Assembly (NCBI GenBank): GCA_030562195.1
Contig: JAUJPP010000006.1
Location: 3,410,001 to 3,474,000 of the forward strand
Direction: 5' to 3'
DNA length: 64,000 bases
Source: Nipponacmea schrenckii
Taxonomy: Eukaryota; Mollusca; Gastropoda; Lottiidae
Shown here: one piece after another, positions 22,301-34,230 of the stretch
Position numbering within the stretch: position 1 is the first letter of the stretch
How the letters are laid out: the number at the start of each line of letters is the position of its first letter
Translations under genes and position numbers: made by a program
The notes under the pieces: model-generated
The model's database searches: none
The model's input: only the letters and a program-made list of their open reading frames with translations
Told to the model about the DNA's origin: nothing

Positions 22301-25300
22301 TACATACTAGTGAGACTCATTGTATAGATTACTATAATGATATTATAGTATCTGGATCTCGAGATAAAACAGTCAAGGTATGTTATAACCATAGTTACAA
22401 CTAAACGAGTTGATATGAGGCAATAATTTAAACCTATTTTATTTCAGCAAAGGGAATCTACTCCCTTTGATGATCAAAGTAGGTGAAGGTCAAAGACAAT
22501 TTCAATGCACTTGCTACCATTCTTTGCTGCCATATGGAACCTCGGCCAAATCAAACCAAAACACTCTTAGATACACTCTTTGCGGCATGCTAGAATAAAT
22601 ATTTGATGCACTCTTTGATATGAGTATACGTCATTTGATGGAATATAACATTGTTAGTTTCTTCTCTGTTTTGACATTTTTGTCTTCGTTTTATGTTTCT
22701 ACTGTAATCACATTCTAATAGGTTTTGGTCTTCCAAGAATTAAGCATCCTTATTCCTTACTTTATTCCATTGCACAATCTTTGATCTTGATTTTTGACAA
22801 CTTACATTATACTTTATTACCTGTACTGGACAATAAAATGGATGTTTTTTGGAAATTGTTTTTGCATTAAAAATGTTTTTAATTTTATTTTTTCATGTAA
22901 ACATCCTAAAAGGATTTAATTGAACATTAGGGTTTCTTCTCCCAGCTAACATTGGATTGTGTTTTCAGGTTGTGTCCATGTACAATGAATGTGAGGAAAA
23001 TATACTACGTAAATCTATTTATATGGGAGATCGGGTGTGGTCTTTGCAAATATCACCATGTGGAGGGTAAGTTAAACTCTTTATAAAGACAATTGGTTAT
23101 TATATCCCCACATGGAAATGTGGAGGTATATTGCCTTTGCCCTTATGCATAGGTCCATACGTTGATCTGTTATTAATATTTGTTGTGAACACTATAGACA
23201 CTACAGTTTTTATATGATCTGGGTTAAACATTGTATTTATGTATCTATCGAGATCTGGATCATGTTAGAATTTAGGTTCTAAACATCTAGTTTTAGAGTT
23301 ATTGCCCTGCACTTGTTAGAATTGTGTCAATTTAGCCTGCCAACACTAGAGACTACATTTTTTTATATGAGCATATACTTTTAATGTATGTTTATATTGA
23401 AAAGATTTCGATTCAGGTTCGAATTTGCTCAGGATTGTGTCCTGTTTTAAAGTTATTGCCCTTAAAAATTGTCGTAAAAAAATTAGCTTGTAAACACTAT
23501 AGAATCTACATTTATCAGCAGATCTTTGATGAAAATTGGTATGTATTTTTATATTACGAAGAATATCTCGATTAAACCCAGTTTATTTGAATAAGTATTG
23601 CTTAAATGAATATTTATATTTTTTAGAAACCTAGCAACAGGAACTGCTGGTAACCGTGGACTACCAGCTTTAACTACCTGGGATTTAACCACGTAAGTCG
23701 TTCTATGAATTCTGTATTTATTTTATTTTTAGACAAGTTTCAGTGGCTCAGTGAGTTAGATATTTGTTTGTTAACCTGAATGATTTGATCTTTGCATAGG
23801 TCAACCTGGTTTCCCCCTACAATGTGAAGAGTGCAGGCTGGATGGGTAACAGTTTGACATGGAAAACACCTCTTGCCTCGTTGTTTCAATGGAACAATTC
23901 AATGGGGTACAGTGGACTACAAGCCGTGCATGTCAAAGAACATTACATGTTGAGATATCACTGCCTGACAAAATTCCCTAATTGCACACAGTATGGCATT
24001 ATCAGTCTTCATTGAAGCATATTTTCATAAAGTACCGGTACACATGTGAATATTGGAATTAGTATATTTTTTTATATTTAAGGGGGGAGATGTTATCAAC
24101 TTTAGACCCAGATCATAAGAAAGGAGCTGGTATTATCAATATGAAATACGAAGACAGAAACACTTTATTAACCTGTGGTTATGATACCCGGTTACGAATG
24201 TGGGATTTACGCACTGATATGTGGTATGTAGTTACCCTATCATCCCTATCAGGGATCCTATTCTCCAAAAGTGAGCTGCAGTGGTTAGTGAGTTAGATGC
24301 TTGCTGGCTCACCTGAGGGTCCAGAGCTTAATCCCGGACAATTTTGAGATGAACTTTCAGATTTTACAAACTGGTTTTCCCTTGTCAGTGATTAAGATTG
24401 ATCAGGTGGGACAATAAACGAAGGCCCCATGTGCTACAGACTGTACATTTGTAAATTGCAGAAAGAGTAGGCTTTTGTTGATGTCCTGGCAAATATTTAC
24501 CGCATTGCATCCTTTAATGTATTTCCTGTCTTCATTAGCCTATAGTTGAAGAAGACTAGGACTTGAATTTCATTTTACTTATTCTCCACTAGTTAAACAT
24601 GCTAAAAGCCAGATTTTAAGAGATATGGTTAATCTGATTGGATAATTGACCTTTACAACATTGTTGTTCATCATGTGATATATTTCAGTGTTGCTTCGTG
24701 GATAGAACCCTTTGATTCTACAGTGTTTAGTTTTGAAACAGATAGTAATGTTTCTATGGTAACTGGAACTTCCTTATATGGTATGTGCAGGTTGTGGGAT
24801 AAACGAACTACAAGACCAATTCAGGTTTGTTTTTTGAATTTGGGGAAAACTTATCTTGTGCTTCCACCGATATACGCAGCATCGTCTTGGTGATGGCTGA
24901 TGTCAGAGGAGCATGAACAATAAAATCTCCCCTAACTATTCACCAATATCTTTCATCTGAAACTATCATGGCATTCTAACCTTATTAGAGTCAATTAAAT
25001 TACAAAGCCACACAAAATAACTCGAATGATGTAAAGAGCCATAATATTCTCGGGGATAGAAAAATAGTTCAGTGAGGTCACACCTTTTAAATGTCTCCTA
25101 ATTATCCTTGTGTCCTGATTCTGGTATCTAGGTCAGAAACGTTCTTGTATGCAATGTCTTTGTCACTGACAATTAATTTATATTGTTGTTGTATCACTTA
25201 ATTTAATATAAAAAAACATATAGAGATATATGGTTATTTTCTTGAATTATTGTTACCTGTCTACTATTACTCCCTTCAATAAAACAGTTACACAAACTGG

Positions 25301-25558
25301 CATTTATTTTTTGATAAATTGTAGTTTGTTATGTCACAACAGTGGTGCAATCTAAGATTTGTGGTATTTTCATAGCAAACAGTGAATATGTATTAATGAA
25401 GGGACTCATCTATGACTGTATGTGACTCATTCTTCTTTTTTTTATTTTAGAAATATTACATTGATCGTAATAGAAGTCCAGTTTATTCTTTAACCTTTGA
25501 CCCCGGTAGACTCTACGCAGCACTAGACCTAGGTCTATATAAACTAGACTTTACATGA
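19382..25558 (+). CDS. FBXW4: F-box/WD repeat protein 4 orthologue
   Basis: Nine exons: 19382-19650, 20902-21000, 21436-21621, 22239-22377, 22969-23066, 23627-23692, 24083-24223, 24689-24824 and 25451-25558, with consistent phases, giving 413 residues (human 412). The F-box is at about residues 27-71 (LPDDILYHILSFLDV). The WD part follows, with recognisable FBXW4 landmarks: NWEKG in exon 2, MPWLQ in exon 3, IIVSGSRDKTVKV in exon 4, TCGYDTRLRMWDLRT in exon 7, GMCRLWDKR in exon 8 and LYAALDLGLYKLDF at the C terminus. By family it is a substrate receptor of SCF (Cullin-1) ubiquitin ligases. The reading is intact from start to stop, and introns carry several dispersed repeats. The start is the first ATG of exon 1, preceded by no in-frame alternative I could support. 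Confidence 0.95.
20205..20310 (+). repeat. short irregular repeat in FBXW4 intron 1
   Basis: Five or six imperfect copies of GTCTCCGAGTTAACT-like sequence. Single related pieces occur at about 19800-19850 and 29990-30020. Confidence 0.5.
21040..21205 (+). repeat. 28-30 bp tandem repeat in FBXW4 intron 2
   Basis: About five units of TTCAAGGTCATTGCTGGTTG followed by CTCCTAAA. Confidence 0.85.
21707..21915 (-). repeat. dispersed element 3' tail, two copies
   Basis: ACTCTTTATTTTACATGGG...ATGGTCCTGTCTAACATTC twice. It is the reverse complement of the 86-bp units at 31785-32215 and matches 61541-61615. On the minus strand the segment ends in AAAATAAAGAGT, like a polyadenylation region. Confidence 0.75.
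23150..23590 (+). repeat. dispersed repeat, about 3 degenerate units
   Basis: Repeated phrases AACACTATAGACTACA and GTTATTGCCCTT in FBXW4 intron 5, resembling the 63500-64000 and 38870-40620 families. Confidence 0.5.
24276..24520 (+). repeat. probable tRNA-derived SINE
   Basis: CAGTGGTTAGTGAGTTAGATG resembles an A box, and GGGTCCAGAGCTTAATCCC lies in B-box position. The related start CAGTGGCTCAGTGAGTTAGA occurs at 23740. Later sequence (GGGACAATAAACGAAGGCCC) fits a SINE body. It sits in FBXW4 intron 7. Confidence 0.5.
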
Positions 25559-27720
25559 ATCCTGTTCAACTCATGGTGGTTAAATTCGTCTCACTAAACA
25601 ACAGGACAAGAACTAATTCTATTTATTTCTGTTTTCAAAAATATTTGAGATTTAGTTGTGTTGTAAAAACAAATTTGTTTTTTCTATTGAAGTATTTAGA
25701 GAGAGTCTTTCTACTTTTATTTGGCTAAGTTTTCCACACTATCAGAATTTTCAATCTTTTGTTCTGTTATAGTATCACTACCTCGTCGTGAATAGACATA
25801 AACTCTTAGTCTCTAACTAGGTCAATAACAGTATTTTTGATCATCCTTGGAAGTATTATTCCTTTCACTCAACTTTCAACGGATAATTCAAAATATACTC
25901 GGAGTTATTTGCTCATCCACAGTAAGCCTGAGCACAGATATTTGTTCACTGGTTGAAGTAACTATGCATATTTAGTTTGAATCTACAGACAATTTACATA
26001 TCTCATATTTGAGACACAAATAACATCATCTTTTAATAAAATGGTGACTTACCTGGTGTACACTCGATCAACTGGGAGAATATTAGTCAAAAACTGTCCT
26101 TTCTTTTTAAAATGTGAAGGTAAAATTTTTCTGAAAGGATCATTAAATAGCTTAATTAATTCCAATTAGTTATGTAAAATATATGGTTTGAGCTAGGGAG
26201 AGTGGAGAAATTGACATTAAAGATGTCAAAGTGACAATTTTAAGTGTGACACAGCATCACATGAGCTTCATTCTAGATTCAATTGTTAATGATAAATGAA
26301 GGCTGAAAGAAAAAGACTAATGCCAAGAAACAGCTGATTGAAAGAATTCTGAAAACCCAATTCTGTATTAACTATGGTTGTTTATTTATATTTTGGAATT
26401 ATTATGTACATGTATAAGGGACCCCCTATGGCTACAGGGCCCTGGGAGCATTGGCACTGACACCTTAAAAACACCTGGTTAATTTCTGGGACTATGTTTG
26501 TCTGCTAGCAATTCCTCTAAGATTTTATACATAGCTTAGAATAATAAGAATTATGCTTCTAGGAGTAATTTTCACTATGCCTCATATTAAACAATTTCAA
26601 CCTGAAAGATATGATTCTCTTAGAACTTTTTGGCTTTAATAAGCTTTCTTATTTATTGTTTTAATGTTTTAGTTTTTAAGAATAATGTGATAATGATCAT
26701 ATTGGACTATTAAATTGTTACTAATTTACATTTACTGTGTTATGACCCCATTTCCTTGTAGTATAGATTAGAAATTATATTTGTGCTGGTGTTTGTATGA
26801 CCCAATGCATGGGTCCAGATGTTTAACGTAGTTATAAAGGTAATATTGATCTAACTAGAGTGGAAATAGATGAGTTAGGATGCCCAATACAATTTCTGAT
26901 CTGAGATAGAAAGCTAATACACAGAGTACAGATGTAGACCCGACACCCTTTTGTATATTCTATTATTTTAATAATCACAGGTACATCTTTACCCACCTTT
27001 ATACACTTCATTTAATCCTAAAGCTCAAGGTGGATCTGTCATTCAGATGAACCATCTCCATTTCCATATGAGTAATAATTGAAAAGGTAAAATTATCAAC
27101 AGGGGTAATTTTCAGGGTCTGAAGCGGGTGGGGGGGGGTCAGTTAAGCAATTAAATTCAATGCAGTCGATCTAGGATCCTAAATGGGAAAGATCAAGGTT
27201 GACCACCCCTGAATTTGAATATCAATACATGTAGGTGAAGAAGAAGACTTCTTATTAACATCAGTTAATTATCTAATAACATAAATAAACATATAATACA
27301 TGAAATAAAAAACAAATTCCATGATTTGTATTCATTTCATTTGTAGCACTTTTTATCTAAATATAACAAGTTACATTACAGAATTTTCTTCATCATTCTG
27401 TCTAAACATAAAAAAACAACATGTCCCCCTTATCTTAAATTTTAACAACAAAATGAAATATATAAGCAATTTAACAAAATGACAAATCAAATCTTTAACT
27501 TTAAATTTTTTCACTTAAATTCTAGAATAAGAAAGGCAATTAACGGTGAATGTTTTTACCTATGTTTATGTGCAAGTTTTTGTTCAAATTATGCTCTATA
27601 TTAAGCTTTGTTTTTACTTCAAATCGTGTAGAAAATTATCCAGTCTAATACATAGTCCAATTTTAATTTGTATCATAACTTATTGATTTGATTGATAATT
27701 TTTGGCTCCCATTACATACA
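25559..27720. other. FBXW4 3' flank and intergenic
   Basis: No coding exon recognised. A poly-G run lies at about 27128-27139. A repeat near 25063-25160, inside the last FBXW4 intron, recurs at 34795-34880. Confidence 0.5.
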
Positions 27721-27721
27721 A

Positions 27722-27838
27722 TAATGTTCATAGTTAGCCAAACCCACGTTCATATTTAGCCATACCCACGTTCATATTTAGCCATACCCACTTTCATAGT
27801 TAGCCATATCCATGTTCATAGTTATCCATGATATCCAC
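27722..27838 (+). repeat. 22-bp tandem repeat
   Basis: Five units of GTTCATAGTTAGCCAAACCCAC with small changes. Confidence 0.85.
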
Positions 27839-27884
27839 GTACATACTCATCTGCTTATCAGTATCCTGGAGTGTGAAAGTATGA

Positions 27885-28030
27885 TGACCTTGAATAAGTC
27901 ATCTTCACTATTAATTCCAGTCCACCCAGCTGTAAATGGGTAGGCTAATCCAGGAAAGATCAATTCCGAGAGCTTTGGCCAAGAACCAGCTGGTAGAAAG
28001 GATCCTTGTCACAGTGGACTTGTGAACCTA
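27885..28030 (+). repeat. SINE body fragment
   Basis: GACCTTGAATAAGTCATCTT...CCACCCAGCTGTAAATGGG...GGCCAAGAACCAGCTGGT. It is the reverse complement of 41060-41225 and related to 34880-35010. The CAGCTGTAAATGGG core resembles conserved SINE tail domains known across metazoa. Confidence 0.65.
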
Positions 28031-28517
28031 AGTTGTTATCCTTGTAAAATATAGTTGTTTCTTTCTCTTCTTCGAGAGAATATGAGTCTTCATTTTAAAT
28101 AAATCTGGACACACATTGATTGAAGGCTCAAATTTTGGTAGTGAGCTGTGAACACTGTTACTGATGAGATAAAATCATTCTGTTTCTGAGATTTAGGTAT
28201 GCTGGTAATTCTGTCCTGTTAACCCTTGCAACACTAGCCCAGAGAGGGCCAACTGTTACAAACTTGCATCACATAACACTGTCATATGCCACAAGGTCAT
28301 ATTATATGGAATTCAGGTTATAAATTATGACTCGTTTATACTATTTAAATTCAATGGTTAAAGAGTTAAGGATGTGAATTGAAAAGTAGAACTATGTGCT
28401 AGTTAACTAGAAAGGCTTGGTTACCCTATAGCTGTGTCTGAAGCAGTGTGCTAAAATGTTGTTTATGTTATCATGTTATACACTTCAGATATAATCAAAT
28501 ATAAGCTTAAGCTCAGA

Positions 28518-29255
28518 TCATGTCCTAGGAGAAAGAGAAGGCAAGTCTATAGTGGGTCCAAAGTATTGCAATGAATCACACCAAAAGTCCAAAGGCTGAT
28601 GAGTTTGTATTAACCATCGAAAATCACCAACACCCTCGGACAGATCTTCATAATAATGACACTCCCGCTGGCCAGTGCGGTAATGATCGTAGGGTGGGGC
28701 TAAAATATCTAAAAATGCACTTGTATTTCCCACTGGCTTCAGTTCATGTATATTTCCTAATTGTGGATTTAAGAAACAGCATTCATCACTTGTTGTAAAT
28801 GATCTATCGCAATTTAATTGAACTCTTTTAGTCAGTTGTATTTGCCACGGACGTAATTTTTCCAGGATCTCTCTGGGAATTTCGTCTGCTTCCATTTCTT
28901 TTGATTTAACAGGATTGAAGCTTGTGACATTCATTTCACCATGGATGACTTTACAAAATCCATACATTCCAGGATGATCGTGTAAAGGCAGACGACCACC
29001 GGGTTTCACAACGAAAATTCCCATCGTAAAAATGTCGTCTTCCCAAAGTTTGACGTATGTGACAGGGGCAACATCTTCTTGCCCGTGCGTCTCCGAGTGT
29101 TTCAGTTGCTCGATATCGAAACCGACATCTTTGGCAGTGATCTTGTTTACCATTACCCGAAGCTGTTTCAACTTCTCAGGAAAGTTCTGATCACTATTAA
29201 TCTTTGAAAAAATATCTCTGGAGAATTTTGCTAACTTTTGTATGGGCGCAGACAT
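28518..29255 (-). CDS. ADO: 2-aminoethanethiol (cysteamine) dioxygenase
   Basis: A single-exon frame of 245 residues (human ADO 270). The cupin core has LHDHPGMYG with iron ligands H92 and H94, and a third ligand H170 in GNIHEL. LDILAPPYD and CHYYED follow, both diagnostic of ADO/PCO thiol dioxygenases. By family the enzyme uses iron and oxygen to oxidise cysteamine to hypotaurine, and also N-terminal cysteines of proteins as an oxygen sensor. The ATG at 29255 opens the frame with a start comparable to relatives. The gene is head to head with BIN3, whose ATG is 328 bases away. It is intronless, as ADO commonly is, and no decay is visible. Confidence 0.96.
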   Translation of the reverse strand: MSAPIQKLAKFSRDIFSKINSDQNFPEKLKQLRVMVNKITAKDVGFDIEQLKHSETHGQEDVAPVTYVKLWEDDIFTMGIFVVKPGGRLPLHDHPGMYGFCKVIHGEMNVTSFNPVKSKEMEADEIPREILEKLRPWQIQLTKRVQLNCDRSFTTSDECCFLNPQLGNIHELKPVGNTSAFLDILAPPYDHYRTGQRECHYYEDLSEGVGDFRWLIQTHQPLDFWCDSLQYFGPTIDLPSLSPRT

Positions 29256-29582
29256 GTTGGATTTTTACCCTCCAATCAAAAGTAAAAGAGAAATTTAATC
29301 TTAGAAAACCGATATGAATTAAATCTACAATCAGAATTTTCTATACAATTTTCAGCTCTTAGTTTGATAATTGAGTACTGCAAGGGGTTATTTTCTAGAA
29401 AATGGTGGAAATATTGAAATTAACTTTAGCTTAGAGAATATATTAATTGAAGTGGGCGTGGTTTGTTTTGATCAACATTTCTATTCGGTCAAGCATAAAG
29501 GACTAATTGAAGGAAGTTTGGCGAGTTTTGCCTTGAAGGAAGTTATTGATGAATTGAATTGAACGGTGACTTAAAGTTGAAA
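29256..29582. promoter_or_regulatory. shared ADO/BIN3 divergent promoter region
   Basis: The 327 bases between two divergent start codons must hold both promoters unless the 5' ends extend elsewhere. No clear TATA box. A 63-codon frame across it is treated as chance. Confidence 0.5.
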
Positions 29583-32500
29583 ATGAGCTGGTACAGTTGT
29601 CCTTTAAAACTTACGTATTTTTACAAAATGGCTCCAGGAAGTGGAAACTAAAGTGAAAGTAATAGGGCTGTTGATATATAGGGCCTACAAAGTTACTTTG
29701 CTTAGGCTACACAAAATGATTCCAAACCATAGGTTACCCCAAAAGGACGAAGGTTCAAGTATGAATTGCATACCCTTGTTTGATTAGTTATATAGAAATA
29801 TCACATTCTGAGACTAAGGTATGATTGGTGAAACAATATCGTTAATAGAACTACTGGGTACGTTCTATCTGTCCTTATGCTTGTTATAGTGACTTGTTAA
29901 TGATCAGATAAACGGTATCCAGTTAAAACGATAACATGTCAATACGGTAACAAAATTTATTAGTTAAAACGGTAACATTGCTGCAAATATTGTCACTGAG
30001 GTGATTTTTGTCTCTGAGTTGATCGACTACATGCAAGTGACTTATCTTTTAATTAATCATGTCTATTTGTGATTTGAAAGGATTCTCCTTTTTATTACAG
30101 GAATCCATTCAGTAGAGCTACCCCTAGGAAATCAGTTATTTCCAGAACAGTAGGTTATCTTTATGGCTAATTCATTGTATTTTATAAGTCACTGGTACCG
30201 GTACGCTGAATAAGTTTATATCTCAAAAGATGCTGTTTTTGGGGGGTTTTGTGATGACTCTTTGCCAATATTGAATCTCTTGATAGAAAATACAAAAGAC
30301 ATCTTTTTACATGGTTCAGGAAAGGATCCATTTTATTAATACTCAATTATCAATAGATTCGATTCCACTTTGAGTTCAGAGTATAGTGCTGGCACGATAT
30401 ATGGGTGAATTGATATATGGCAATAGGAGATGCCATAATATGTGTATCATATATGTTGTACATTAATACTTGACAATACCTCTCTTGCTATAAACAAGTG
30501 TATCCCAAAATGAATCATATTACAGTGTTGTGTATTGAAAATTGACCGTAGGCCTATCTCTCATGCAATAAAACAATGGAATTTCAAGTAATTTCTCACT
30601 GAACTAACTGAAAAACACATTTTCTCATATCACCTTAGCAATATATATAGTATCGTAGCATGGTTACCAGAATTAGTTCAGACATATTCAGAGACACCTC
30701 TCTAACCCGGCAGGCCGTGATAAAGGCTACTTTGGGACTTAATATTGATGCCAAGTTTGCGGTTTATAGGGGATGTCGGTTTACAGGGGTTTATCTCCTA
30801 TGTATTATATAGTGATTTGGCTGGGTCTTTTCAAATATGCAGGTTAACAGGTGGTTTATAGAGGATGCAGTTTGGAGGGGTTTTACTGTAATCTCAATAC
30901 AGTTCTGAATTCTTTGGTTAATATTTCAGCAAGAAAGAGAGTTTGTAAAAGATGTGAAGAAAATAGAAGAGTAAGTTTTTCCTTTTTTTCCTGGGTTCCA
31001 ATATGCGACCTTGCAGAGGAGTAGGACGTAAAACTCCATTCATTTCATTTCATTTACAAAATGCAACCATATATTGTTTGAGTCGATCATGTGTATCAAT
31101 AAAGACATAGTTTATTAGAAATCAAAAGGGAAGTTGATGTTTCGTACTTATTCATAGTTATAAGTCGAAGAAAGAAACCATTATTGACATTAGAACACAA
31201 ATTTAAACACAAGACGGAAGTGTCCAAAAGTCCTTCCGGTAGTAGAGCATACATTATTCCTTAATAGAGTGGGAGTAATCCAAACAGTAGGCCGAACAAA
31301 TTGTAATATTTCTCAGAAGAATAAATAATAGCACTGCCTTCAAAAATCATCATTGATGAAAGGAGAGCTCAATTGAAAATTTATGAACTTTGACTTGAAG
31401 AAACTTTCGACGGATGGAGCCTATTTTCAATCTGACATTTTAGATGTACAATCGGTCATATATGGCCAAATCAACAGCCCTGCAGCAGAATAATTTCTAT
31501 CACTTATATGCCATGACCTTTTCTTCCCTATTTCAGACTAGATGAATCCTCTAGAAAACTTTATAAAGATGTTAAGAGATGGATAGAAGCCAACTATGGT
31601 AAAGTCTGCCATTTATTATTAATCTCCCACCTCCACCCCCCAACCCTCACCCCCTAAACTACCCAAATTAAATTGTAATAATTGCTTTATCCATTTACTC
31701 TAATAACTTATGTGCTGAACTCAATTTTAAACCATCTATTTGGTACTTTACATGGCCTCTGTACCACAGCAGATATTTATTGCGGACTCTATGGGTTGAC
31801 TGTTAGACAGGACCATGTCCTTGTGTATTGGACTTAATTATGGCCCATGTAAAATAAAGAGTTTATGTTTGACTCTATGGGCTGAATGTTAGACAGGACC
31901 ATGTCCTTGTGTATTGGACTTAATTATGGCCCATGTAAAATAAAGAGTTTATGTTTGACTCTATGGGCTGAATGTTAGACAGGACCATGTCCTTGTGTAT
32001 TGGACTTAATTATGGCCCATGTAAAATAAAGAGTTTATGTTTGACTCTATGGGCTGAATGTTAGACAGGACCATGTCCTTGTGTATTGGACTTAATTATG
32101 GCCCATGTAAAATAAAGAGTTTATGTTTGACTCTATGGGCTGAATGTTAGACAGGACCATGTCCTTGTGTATTGGACTTAATTATGGCCCATGTAAAATA
32201 AAGAGTTTATGTTTTTCCCCATGGACTAAATCTTTATATATTCATTATTCATTCAGTCCAAGAAATGTGTCAAAAAAAATAACTCCTTTATTCAGCTGTA
32301 GCCAAGAGTGAAAGAAAGATAACCCAAGATTTATTAAATAGTGCGTTGTGTCAACAAGATGAAGAGTTACAGGCCCTTGTTGAAGATTGGGATAAAGCTG
32401 TGGGTAGAATTGAGACACATACAAATGAGATGGTAGGTAACTCTACATTTCGATACTGAATATATTTGTTTAAATACAAGTCAATTGATGGAAGCAAGGG

Positions 32501-32955
32501 TTGAAAAATATAGAACAAGTGATACAGTTCACAATCACTTAAATTTGGTTTGTACATCTGATACTTGGCTAATTGCCTAGAATCGAGATTGCAAAGACCG
32601 GGCCTTCTCCTAATACATGCAAATATCTTTCATAGACTAAAGTTCTTGCTTGTGTCCCTTTGTGGCTAAAAATCAATTGTTTAAGATTAATTAAATGGTG
32701 TGTCTAAGATTAATTAGAAGGCATGTCTAAGATTAATTAGAAGGCATGTCTAAGATTTAATCTTTAAATGACATTTAGAAAGTTATCTTATTTGTTTAAT
32801 GTCTAAGATTAATTGGAAGGCATGTCTAAGATTAATGAAAAGGTGCGTCTAAGATTAATTGGAAGGTATGTCTAAGATTTGTTTCCGATTCTCATATATT
32901 TTTGATTTTTTCAGAATAATTCTATACAAAAGACATTTGTTGATCCAATGAAAAA
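29583..32955 (+). CDS. BIN3: BIN3 (BAR-domain protein), 5' exons
   Basis: Six exons: 29583-29590, 30101-30149, 30930-30970, 31537-31598, 32296-32432 and 32915-32955, with consistent phases. Exon 1 is only 8 nt (ATGAGCTG) and gives MSW when spliced to exon 2, matching the conserved N terminus MSWxPF of BIN3. The rest covers the first half of the N-BAR/BAR region: EREFVKDVKKIEELDESSRK, AVAKSERKITQDLL and IQKTFVDPMKK. BAR dimers bind and curve membranes, and BIN3 acts on actin and vesicle traffic. The next segment (about 35 residues) is not found. The terminal exon lies at 52542-52688, and two middle-to-late exons lie inverted at 53035-53660. So the gene is rearranged or mis-assembled. Confidence 0.9.
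31785..32215 (+). repeat. 86-bp tandem repeat, 5 units, in BIN3 intron 4
   Basis: Units start at 31785, 31871, 31957, 32043 and 32129. Each contains GGACCATGTCCTTGTGTATT and ends CATGTAAAATAAAGAGTTT. Homologous single copies lie at 21707-21915 and 61541-61615 in the other orientation, so a transposon tail has been tandemly amplified here. Confidence 0.9.
32690..32885 (+). repeat. 22-23 bp tandem repeat
   Basis: About seven copies of GTCTAAGATTAATTAGAAGGCAT, interrupted by about 45 bp of other sequence. Confidence 0.8.
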
Positions 32956-33124
32956 GTGAGTTTTTTTTTTTCCTCTTTTCTTCTTATATGAAATAAGTGA
33001 AAAAGATTTGAGAGATTTTAACCTTATGACCCTGATTTCATTAACTGCATTTACCTTACAATTCAAAGATTGACATTGGCAACAGATAAGAGGTTGCTGA
33101 GGTATTACAATTGAGGTTGTGGTT

Positions 33125-33730
33125 TAGACACAATGAAAGAGTGGAAGTATGACACAGTGAGTGGAGGCATAACGGGAGAGTGGTGTAGACACAATGAGTG
33201 AGTGGAGGTGTAGACACAATGAGTGAGTGGAGGTGTAGACACAATGAGTGAGTGGAGGTGTAGACACAATGAGTGAGTGGAGGTGTAGACACAATGAGTG
33301 AGTGGAGGTATGATGAATGGAGGGTGTGGTTTGGAGCTGTAACAAATGGGGGTTTGGATACAATAAGAGTGGAGGCATAACAAAGGGGTAGTGGTTGGAC
33401 ACAATGAGTGAGTGGAGGTGTAGACACAATGAATGGAGGGGTGAGTGGAGGTGTAGACACAATGAGTGAGTGGAGGTGTAGACACAATGAGTGAGTGGAG
33501 GTGTAGACACAATGAGTGAGTGGAGGTGTAGACACAATGAGTGAGTGGAGGTGTAGACACAATGAGTGAGTGGAGGTGTAGACACAATGAGTGAGTGGAG
33601 GTGTAACAAAGGTGGTGGAGTGGTGTAGACACAATGAGTGAGTGGAGGTGTAGACACAATGAGTGAGTGGAGGTGTAGACACAATGAGTGAGTGGAGGTG
33701 TAGACACAATGAGTGAGTGGAGGTATGATG
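33125..33730 (+). repeat. 25-bp satellite running into gap
   Basis: About 20 units of GTGTAGACACAATGAGTGAG plus TGGAG, ending at the N run. The long frames seen on the minus strand here (LTHCVYTSTHS) are the satellite read through, not genes. Confidence 0.93.
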
Positions 33731-34230
33731 NNNNNNNNNNNNNNNNNNNNNNNNNNNNNNNNNNNNNNNNNNNNNNNNNNNNNNNNNNNNNNNNNNNNNN
33801 NNNNNNNNNNNNNNNNNNNNNNNNNNNNNNNNNNNNNNNNNNNNNNNNNNNNNNNNNNNNNNNNNNNNNNNNNNNNNNNNNNNNNNNNNNNNNNNNNNNN
33901 NNNNNNNNNNNNNNNNNNNNNNNNNNNNNNNNNNNNNNNNNNNNNNNNNNNNNNNNNNNNNNNNNNNNNNNNNNNNNNNNNNNNNNNNNNNNNNNNNNNN
34001 NNNNNNNNNNNNNNNNNNNNNNNNNNNNNNNNNNNNNNNNNNNNNNNNNNNNNNNNNNNNNNNNNNNNNNNNNNNNNNNNNNNNNNNNNNNNNNNNNNNN
34101 NNNNNNNNNNNNNNNNNNNNNNNNNNNNNNNNNNNNNNNNNNNNNNNNNNNNNNNNNNNNNNNNNNNNNNNNNNNNNNNNNNNNNNNNNNNNNNNNNNNN
34201 NNNNNNNNNNNNNNNNNNNNNNNNNNNNNN
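33731..34230. other. assembly gap, exactly 500 N
   Basis: A fixed-length placeholder; the true length is unknown. It sits between BIN3 exon 6 and the contig with ZIP13-like exons. Confidence 0.99.

Noticed and set aside
29371..29562. 63-codon frame upstream of BIN3
   Set aside because: Lies in the divergent promoter region, no similarity, and does not join to the BIN3 phase.
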